Translations under genes and position numbers: made by a program
Shown here: positions 49,795-57,274 of the stretch, one piece after another
Layout of the letters: every line of letters begins with the position of its first letter
Numbering within the stretch: position 1 is the first letter of the stretch
Source of the DNA: Tamarix chinensis
Lineage: Eukaryota > Streptophyta > Magnoliopsida > Caryophyllales > Tamaricaceae
Length of the DNA: 64,000 nucleotides
Direction of reading: 5' to 3'
NCBI GenBank assembly: GCA_030549775.1
Contig: CM060173.1
Span: 35,972,110 to 36,036,109 of the forward strand
The notes under the pieces: generated by a model
The model's input: only the letters and a program-made list of their open reading frames with translations
Told to the model about the DNA's origin: nothing
The model's database searches: none

Positions 49795-50225
49795 AATTAT
49801 TTCGTTGCCCAACTAAAAAAATTTGTCGCCCAAAGTTTGGGCGACAAAAAAATTTCGTCACAATTTCGTCGCCATAAGCCCGTTGCCCTTGCTTAGGGCG
49901 ACGAAAAGAAAATTTTGTTGCCCTAAATCTCCTTTTGTGCAACGAATATTTTTTGTCGCCCTAAACCTCTTTTGTGCGACAGATATGTTTTGTCGCTCTA
50001 AACTTCTTTTGTGCGACGTAGATATTTTGTTGCCCTAAACCTCTTTTGTGCGACACGTATATTTTGTCGCCCTAAACCTCTTTTGTGCAACAAATATTTT
50101 TTGTTGCCTAAACCCACTTTTATGCGACGAAGTTGTTTCATTTGTGGCCCTATTACTTGTTTTGCAACAAAATCAATTCTTAGTCTTTCTTCCAAGCTAC
50201 AAAAATATTTTGTAGCCCAAAGACC
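49795..50225. repeat. Left subterminal repeat array of the CACTA element
   Basis: About eight units of roughly 45-50 bp carry the cores TTTTGTCGCCCTAAAC and CTCTTTTGTGCGAC. At 49822-49848 the arms TTTGTCGCCCAAA and TTTGGGCGACAAA form a perfect inverted repeat with one central base. Such arrays bind the element-encoded TNPA-type protein in En/Spm; that role is inferred here. Confidence 0.85.
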
Positions 50226-50636
50226 TGTATTATGTATTCATAATAATAGATCATCCTGTGATGCAGTATCATTCATATAGATACTCCACCATATTTCATT
50301 ACCCTGTAAAATCATATATCATTCAAACCATGCATAGATTACGATATCATTGTCCAAAAACAAATGTCATTCCAATTTCAAAGTATATGATACTGCAATA
50401 TACAAATTGGCAAAAGTCATGCCTAATGGGTACCATAAAAATCAATTATGCTATCTAGCTTGAAGGACCACCAAAAAATGGATGATGTTATCTATAGTTC
50501 TGCATACTTAGCTTCATCAAGTATATTGCAGCGTCACAAAATATGCTTCAAGTTAATCTGCAATTCATGAAATAAAAAAATATAATCAATTTCCTAAAAA
50601 AATATAATCTACAATATGTTTTAAAATGTATCTAAT

Positions 50637-51359
50637 TCACATAAATTGATTAATGCAAGCATCAATTTTTACATAATTCAACCCAAGTTCCTTAGTGTAT
50701 TTCCTTACTTCATACGATGTCTTAGGAAATCCTTTATCAAAGTTAAAGGCTCTATGCAAAACTTGAAGTAGCATATCAAAAGATTTATTACTCCATTTAT
50801 TGCTCACTTTGATATGGAGTAAGTTAACCAAAAATTCTAATTTTGAGAATGTCTTACAACCTGCATACAACTCTGTCTCAGCATCTTTCATCAACTTAAA
50901 AAACTTCTCTAAACCAACACCATTTTCCTCAAGAGACTGACACCCTACTTCTGATTCAGTATTATCAATACCCATGGAAAATTGAACATTTGTCACATCT
51001 TGTACCAATGGACCCATATTATCAAGATCTGCCTCACCATCCGCATTAACTCTAGTCTCTTCATCATAAGTATTATGAATACTATTATTATCACTCCTGA
51101 TACTGCTGCCATCACTTTCTCCATGAAAAATCCATGGATTATAATCATTCTTGATGCCATACATCATCAAATGAATCCACATAGTACGTCGATTTTGGGC
51201 TAAAATAAAATTACAATTCAAGTAAGGGCATTTTAGCAAAATTCCCTCTTCCTTTCCACCAAAACAGAATTCTAAAAATTCATTAACACCTTCAATATAC
51301 TCTGGCTTTCTCCTATCATTTATTCCCTTATGGTTCATCCAACTTCTATCCCCAGGCAT
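50637..51359 (-). pseudogene. TNP2-like CACTA transposase, N-terminal fragment
   Basis: A 240-residue frame starts at MPGDRSWMN (51359). It contains the transposase-associated region: GVNEFLEFCF near residues 22-31, a CPYLNCNF cysteine pair, a WIHLMMYGIKNDYNPWIFHGE segment around residues 60-80, and the later conserved blocks LEKFFKLMKDAETELYAGC, FSKLEFLVNLLHIK and WSNKSFDMLLQVL. It stops with TGA right after the KIDAC block. The zinc-ribbon and DDE catalytic domain (several hundred residues) are missing. The frame extends 23 codons upstream of the chosen Met, but that part does not resemble the family, which begins near MDRSWM. Confidence 0.88.
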
Positions 51360-51429
51360 TTTTGAAACAATGACTATACATGCAAAAGCAAATAGGAAAA
51401 CATATATTAGGAAATGTTCATCGGTCAAA

Positions 51430-52325
51430 TATAATCAATGACTATCTTCAAATATAATCAATCGACCAAATCACTTCAAATACAATTAGGATCATTTCAA
51501 CTACTTCTATAAATTTAATTTTAGAAAAAAAACTACACAATTAACCAATTTCATAATCTCACTTGAAATCTAGGATTTTATGCCCGAAAATACAATTCGG
51601 TTGAATTCTATTAATTCAATCAAATTGAATGTTTAGAAATGCAATTAAACACATTTTATAACATATCATATAATCAATTACTCAAAACCAATAAAAGAAA
51701 TACACAATTTAGCACAATTAGGGTTTTTGAGCCCGAAACGCAAATCCGATCAATTCTTGCCAAAACATATCAATTGACAGTTCGGAAATGTAATTAAACA
51801 TATTCTAATGTAATTTATATAGTCAATTGAATAAAATAACCCGATTACACAATCTAATTTAAACCTGCGGGAGTTTTGACCTAAAAATCCAATTCCGATC
51901 AATTACGCACAATTTTTTAAATCAACACTTCCAATATAAAATTAAATACATTTTAAACGATATTATACAATCAATTGAGTGGAACGACTCAATTATATGA
52001 CCCAATTTGATCACACATGAATTTTGACCTAGAAATTAAATTCCAATAAATTCTGCATAAATTTATCAAATTGACGGTTCCAACATGAAATTAGATACAT
52101 TTTAAAACATATTGTATAATTAATTTCCCCAAAATAGCTAAATCGGACGAATCCGAAAAATTCGGACATAACCCGGCCAAAAATTCAAAATTTCCAAAAT
52201 TCCAACATAACCATACAATTAACCTATCCAAATCATTCTCGCAGCACATATATACATTATCAAACAATTAATTTATCTTATCACAAGCTAAATCATACTC
52301 AATTAAACGAATTAATATTAGAGTT
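51430..52325. other. Non-coding interior of the CACTA element with repeated phrase
   Basis: Several degenerate copies of an approximately 130 bp phrase (CAATTCCGATCAATT...CAAATTGACGGTTC...AATTAAATACATTTTA) run head to tail from about 51590 to 52130. No gene is supported. Confidence 0.6.
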
Positions 52326-52600
52326 TTCGGGGAACGAGGACAGCTCGCCGGTGGTCAGCAAGGCCTGCCGTGGCCGGACGGCGGCGCAACCAGCGCGGCT
52401 CGTCGCTGCCGCGGCCTGCTGTTGCTGCTGCTTCTGCACGCTACTGCTGGTTGCGGTGGCTGGCAGTGGCAGTCGGAGTTGTGGCCGGCAGCGACTGGTG
52501 GAGCTGGGGAGAGCACGCTGCTGCGGTGTGGGGCTGCGAACAGGTGCAAGGCAGGCGCAGGGGTGGGAGTGTCGGGACAGGGAAAGAGAATATTAACTTT
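52325..52600. other. GC-rich island in the CACTA element
   Basis: About 270 bp of strongly GC-rich sequence is flanked by AT-rich DNA. Open frames exist in several phases on both strands, so coding cannot be assigned. It lies upstream of the transposase on the minus strand and could be its promoter or first exon, or a captured fragment of host DNA. Confidence 0.5.
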
Positions 52601-52784
52601 CCATAATCTTTTTAATTTAAACTTTCCAAAAATATTAACGATTCCTGAAAACAAACAAATTTAAAGTCGGAAATATTTTCCACGGATAGAATTAGTAAAA
52701 TAAATTTAACTAATTAAACATAATTTCCATAATTTGAATAATATATTTCGTTAACTACATTATGTGCAACAATAAATAATATCA

Positions 52785-53545
52785 TTGTCCAAAGATTTTT
52801 CCACTATAACAAAGGACAACGATTATAAAAGTTTGTTGCCCTAAAGAAAACAAGGGCAACGATTATAAAAATTTGTTGCCCTAAAGAAAAAGGGCAACCA
52901 TATACTTTCGTCGCCCAAAATACAAAGGGAAGTATGGCGGTAGAAGTAAAAATTTGGGCGCCAAGGAAAAGAGTACCGTGGGCGACAAAATATATAGTCG
53001 TTGCCCAAACGTATTTTTGTGCAACGAGATTAATTTCATTGCCCTTATTATCATATCAAACAATATTTCTTACTTATTAGAAATTGATTTTTCGCTGCCC
53101 TTGGTCCCCTACGGGGGCGCCCCCTTATTTAATAAAAAAAATTAATTTCACGATTTAAACAAACACACATTTCAACATAGTTTTGAAATTTTATGTTTTC
53201 ATTTGAGTATATAATAGAGTGCACTTCCCATATTAAATATACCCTAAAGTGTTGATTTAAAATTTTTTAGCAATTATTTGCTAAGGTATGGGCAACGAAA
53301 ACATAATATTGTTGCCCAACACTATGTTATGGGAAACAAAACAATTAAATCGTAGCCCAAAAGTACAAAGGGCAACGATTATAAGAATTTGTTGCCCTAA
53401 AGAAAACAAGGGCAACGACTATAAAAATTCGTTGCCTTAAAGAAAAAAAGGGCAGCAATATATTTTCGTCGCCCAAAATAGAACCAAGGGCAACAAAATC
53501 TGTTCTGTCGCCCTATTATCATAGAAATCGTCGCCCAAACTCACC
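52785..53545. repeat. Right subterminal repeat array of the CACTA element
   Basis: Units such as AGGGCAACGATTATAAAAGT and TTTGTTGCCCTAAAGAAA, opposite in orientation to those in the left array, recur at about 52800-52900 and 53365-53480. TCGTCGCCCAAA copies are interspersed. Bases 53100-53240 between the clusters are unlike the repeats. Confidence 0.8.
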
Positions 53546-53560
53546 TTTCTTGTTGTGAAG

Positions 53561-53836
53561 TATCAATATATATGTGTGGTGTATGGAAGAAGAAAAATAA
53601 GAGAAATGATAATCTTCAACTTTAATTGAATTTTGATGATGTTTATCAAGATCTTGATGAAGTTCTTGGTTGAAGATGTACTATAAAGGATGAATATCTT
53701 CAAAAAAAGGATGAAGATGTGCTAAGGACTTATGAATGTAGGATCTTGAATGAAATCTTGATAGTAGAAGTGATTCTTGATAAGTGGAAGTCAAAGCCTA
53801 GGAAAGTGAATTACCTTAAGGAAGGATGATCATCAG
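53561..53836 (-). other. Leader of the gag element, part next to the primer-binding site
   Basis: Non-coding, purine-rich on the plus strand, between the CACTA insertion and the primer-binding site. It is continuous with 49583-49765 once the transposon is removed. Confidence 0.7.
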
Positions 53837-53848
53837 GCTTTGATACCA
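53837..53848 (-). other. Primer-binding site of the gag element (tRNA-iMet)
   Basis: On the minus strand TGGTATCAAAGC matches the initiator-tRNA(Met) site TGGTATCAGAGC with one mismatch. It lies three bases from the 5' LTR edge at 53852. Confidence 0.85.
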
Positions 53849-53851
53849 AAT

Positions 53852-54747
53852 TGATGCGAGTACGGTTAGAGTCTCGGGCTTGGGTGTAATATAAACGGTG
53901 GTTTAGGGTTAGGAAAGGTGGAAGGCGGTTTAGGGTTGATGGAAAGATAGAAGGGCGGTGAAAAGGGTTTGGATGGACGAATGGAGTGACGTTTTGGAAG
54001 TAGGGTTTTCGATGGAAAAGATAGAGGTGATGAAGGAAAAAATAGAGGGATAGATTAATCTTTAAGCCACACAGAAATAAAGATTAAAGTTTTTTGAAAC
54101 AAATCCTTCACACAGATTCGACTTGTTACGAGATGAATCCACACAGAATTCAGGTTTAAGCAAGCTTAAGGTTTTTCTTCTCATTCAAATTGTGTTCTTT
54201 CTCTCGGTTTCTATGGCTTTAAATAGTCAAAAGTTGTCGAGCCTCCCTTCAAAGATTACAATAATATTGTCATTAATCTTTCCTAGAAACATTGAATTCC
54301 CTAAGACTAGCTAGAAGATATTAAATGATCTAGCTACTAACAACCTTATTTGACTCGAAATAATAATAAATGACTTAAGACTAGCTAGAAGATATTAAAT
54401 GATCTAGCTACTAACAACCTTATTTGACTAGAAATAAAAATAATAATAAACAACTTAAGATTGGCTAGAAGATGTTAAATGATCTAGCTACTAACAACCT
54501 TATTTGACTATAAATAAAAATAATAATAAATGACTTAAGACTAGCTAGAAGATATTAAATGACCTAGCTACTAATAACCTTATTTGACTTGAAATAAAAA
54601 TAATAATAAATGACTTAATAATAAACGTTACGCTAACTAAAGAACGTTGCATGCAGCCCATGCATACGCCTCCATATTCATGTATCTGTGTGGAGTAGCA
54701 TAACCATCTTAGTCGGTGTCGTGTCATACGACTCTGCTCCTGCATCA
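53852..54747 (-). repeat. 5' LTR of the gag element (896 bp)
   Basis: It pairs with 47341-48077. Four tandem units (starting about 54305, 54379, 54459 and 54539; 74-80 bp; core GACTAGCTAGAAGATATTAA) versus two in the other LTR account for the 159 bp length difference. Confidence 0.9.
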
Positions 54748-54752
54748 TGCTT

Positions 54753-54901
54753 CCTAAGAAATTTTTAGAAACTTTCCAAGAGGGTCACCCATCCTAAAAA
54801 TTGTTCCACGACCAACACGCTTAATTATAGAGTTCTTAAGACGGAATCACCAAAAAGATGGTCTACCATGTTGATATAAGTAACCATATCAATCCTTATA
54901 A
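54753..54901 (-). repeat. Cassandra right LTR, second fragment, with 5S-like region
   Basis: It resumes the Cassandra LTR after the gag element. On the minus strand it keeps GGATGGGTGACC (54783-54794), identical to the 5S C-box core, and TTAAGCGTGTTGG (A-box region), closer to 5S than the left LTR. The first 30 or so bases of the LTR in minus orientation are lost or diverged. Confidence 0.85.
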
Positions 54902-54915
54902 ACAAGTAACCAAAC

Positions 54916-54957
<42 letters not shown>

Positions 54958-55371
54958 GAGGGAGAAGAGAGAAGGTAAGGTATGTCTCAAAAAGTGATTT
55001 TTTGAGGGAATTTAACTAAATTAAACAATAGAATGATCTAAATAATGCAAAAATAATTCCAAATCACTAAAATATGTTCATTAGCACAAGTACTTCCTTA
55101 TTAAAAGTGTTCATACTCATTAGAAAGTGATTCCAATCAAAATTAGAAAATAATCTAAAATCATAGGATAACTAGTCAATTGATTTGAGTAAATCAGTTG
55201 GCTGGTTCATTGAGAACAAAATTTTTAATCTCTAAGTGTACCAGTCGATTAATATGCCTATAATTCATATTTTTATTAGAATTTCAAGCCCTTTTTAAAA
55301 TCAAATCAAATTTATTTTATATCATCATAATTTTAAACATATTTTGAAAGATTTTAGGACTAGGTATAACA
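54902..55371 (-). mobile_element. Antisense LTR family B (B3), right part
   Basis: It continues B3 after the Cassandra insertion: GAGAGAG tract, GTCTCAAAAAGTG phrase, AACTAGTCAATTG motifs, ATTTTGAAAGATTTTAGGAC and a decayed end GGTATAACA at 55371. Confidence 0.75.
54919..54955. repeat. (GA)n microsatellite
   Basis: Eighteen uninterrupted GA units in the purine-rich part of B3, at the edge of the Cassandra insertion. Confidence 0.95.
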
Positions 55372-56450
55372 ACAAAATCTTCTAGTATAAACAAACAACC
55401 TAGTACATTATTAGTCTCTAGAGTATGTAAGATATTGGGATCTTCTAGGATCCTACTTGATGGTACCATAAATGCCTAAAAGCAGACTAACACCCGATAG
55501 CTAATTGAGGATCGAATAATCTAGACCTATGTCCTACTCGGTCATCTTCCATTTTAAGTGATTAGTACTTTATTTATCAAGTTCATGTACTATTCAAGGC
55601 CCACATAACATACCAAAGCAAATATATACACATAATCATTCCAACTTAACCATCATCACCATCCAAAACATGTGATGGGAATTCCATCCAAACACATGTG
55701 AGGGACAATCGTTTGAAGATTACTTGTATTAGATTCAAATCTAGTCATCTATTACAATGACCCACAAAAAGGGGTTTATATAGGTAATTAGCTAGTCCTT
55801 AACTCAACTAACTTGTGAGTTAGTTATGCTAATTATAGTCATTGCCCATTTTACAACCAATAGGATTATTTCACCCCTAACTAACTATGTAGGATTACCT
55901 AATCAACTAAACTAGTTGTTAACCACCCTATATCAACTAATTAGTTAGTAAAAACTCTAACCCTAATTCTTAGCATTTATGCCTTTAATTAAATGACATA
56001 AATTACATCATTACAAAGCATTAAACTAGCAAAGGTACATAAATGAAATAACAAGCTAAAAACATTAATTTATATGGAATAATAACCTAGGGTTTCCAAC
56101 ATATTTATACAATTAATGAGGTTTTTGTATTAAATCTTGTCGTATTATTCTCCATATATGTCTTAACTCAAATGCTTTGAATGCCTTACAACACTGGATA
56201 TTTTAAGTAATTTAATATTTTAAACTTCTCCTTTTAAATATATAACATACATGTAAAAATATTTTGAAGTAATTTTATTAGCGTTAGAAAATTTATTAAA
56301 AAGAAATAATGTAATTGACTCCATTGCTAAAGAAAATCTTTATTGAGTATTACATTCCATGGATGCCACTCTGCCCAAATAACCCAAAATAGCCCTCTCC
56401 CCCCAAACAAAAAAACATCGGGCCCAAACCAAATTGCCTTACAGAATTCA
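55372..56450. other. Intergenic DNA upstream of the helicase gene
   Basis: No gene. On the minus strand CCTATATAAACCCC (about 55773-55786) followed by a TTTTTGTGGG phrase looks like an LTR promoter remnant. Bases 56100-56340 are AT-rich with no recognisable repeat. The sequence becomes GC-richer from about 56460, which suggests the start of the gene's promoter and leader. Confidence 0.45.
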
Positions 56451-56479
56451 AAGAGCAATAAAAAAATTCACTATAGTGG

Positions 56480-56983
56480 GGATTGGGCGCTTCTTTTCTG
56501 CCCCCGCCTCCTCTACCCATTCCCTTTTCCGATGTTGAAGTTCTAACAATTTAGTTTTTGGGTCTGCATGTGATTTTTTCTAATGTACTCTAGCCTTGAT
56601 TTGAGTTCGGACGGTGTATCTACGGTCTCCTCTTGTGATTTAGTTTGATATATAGATATATTGGATCTCGATTGACATCTAAGCGTAGGCGTTGGCATTA
56701 AGGGTTAATCGAGGATATATGTACTTTTTTCTTCCGATCTGCTACATTTGTTTTATTTGTGGTCTGGTGCTTCATCTCAGCTTACAATTTCAGTCCAGCC
56801 TGATTCATATGGGCAATGGTGTTTGTGAAGCGTTATTTGAATTTCATTTCGAAAAAATGAGTTGAAATTTTTTTGGTTTCGCTAAGTCTTTTAATTTACA
56901 TCCCTTGGTAGTTGATCGTTACTCTTCTCTTGTAGCATAGATTCGTCTCTGGAATTTGCTCATCGATTTTGTGACCGTGGACT
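56480..56983 (+). promoter_or_regulatory. Promoter-proximal region and 5' leader of the helicase gene
   Basis: A pyrimidine-rich stretch, TTCTTTTCTGCCCCCGCC (56491-56508), is a plausible transcription start region. A leader intron is possible between a GT near 56570 and the acceptor CTCTTGTAG near 56937, since the stretch between is T-rich. The start context GGACTATGGC has A at -3 and G at +4. No unambiguous TATA box was found. Inferred from composition only. Confidence 0.4.
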
Positions 56984-57274
56984 ATGGCTGCTACTGCTGG
57001 GCCGCGCTATGCGCCTGAGGACCCAACTCTTCCCAAACCATGGAAAGGCTTAGTTGATGGTAGAACTGGTAATTTGTACTTCTGGAACCCAGATACTAAT
57101 GTTACACAGTATGAAAGGCCAGTAGCAGCATCTTACGAGGGCTCTGCCCCCGTAAAGTCTTCCTTGCCCTATATAAGCTCTTCAGGGCAAGTTCAACAGC
57201 GCAAACAAATTATTGACAATGAAGATAACGGCCATACCTATGGTAGAATTAGCGATGGAGGGATGAGTCAGAAG
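56984..57274 (+). CDS. RH14: Helicase exon 1 (WW domain)
   Basis: Codons 1-97, from ATG to AAG before the donor GTACAT. It encodes [19 protein letters not shown] and the rest of the WW domain, then a Ser/Gln-rich linker. Open reading continues into the intron to 57325, but the family similarity ends at SQK. Confidence 0.93.

Larger units (their letters stand above)
49766..53557 (-). mobile_element. CACTA-superfamily (En/Spm-like) transposon, CACAA termini, duplication AAG
   Basis: Twelve-base perfect terminal inverted repeats, CACAACAAGAAA and TTTCTTGTTGTG, are flanked by AAG at 49763-49765 and 53558-53560, the 3 bp duplication of this superfamily. Subterminal arrays of TTGTCGCCCTAAAC...TGCGAC-type repeats lie inside both ends (49795-50225 and 52785-53545). 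The interior keeps only the N-terminal part of a TNP2-like transposase on the minus strand, so the copy is non-autonomous. The fourth base of the usual CACTA terminus is A at both ends. Confidence 0.92.
47341..54747 (-). mobile_element. Complete gag-only LTR retrotransposon (TR-GAG type), duplication TGCTT
   Basis: LTRs at 47341-48077 and 53852-54747 both run TGATGCG...CATCA on the plus strand. TGCTT at 47336-47340 and 54748-54752 is the target duplication, and removing the element restores the Cassandra LTR. On the minus strand the order is 5' LTR, primer-binding site (53837-53848), leader, one gag frame, polypurine tract (48078-48085), 3' LTR. No protease, RT, RNase H or integrase is present, so it is non-autonomous. 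A CACTA transposon sits in the leader. Without that insertion the element is about 3.6 kb. Confidence 0.92.
46832..54901 (-). mobile_element. Cassandra-type TRIM with 5S rRNA-derived LTRs, interrupted
   Basis: Two LTRs of about 258 bp (46832-47089; 47225-47340 plus 54753-54901) flank a 135 bp non-coding interior. On the minus strand each LTR contains a 5S rRNA-like segment including the internal pol III promoter, the defining trait of Cassandra TRIMs. The interior (47090-47224) has a polypurine tract GAGTGGGAGTGAA next to 47089 and, next to 47225, TAATATCAAAGC, an initiator-tRNA primer-binding site with three transitions. The right LTR is interrupted by the 7.4 kb gag element and its outer end near 54901 is truncated or diverged. 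No clean target duplication was found. Confidence 0.9.

Noticed and set aside
50982..51203. Plus-strand frame opposite the CACTA transposase
   Set aside because: Shadow of the recognised minus-strand transposase N-terminus.
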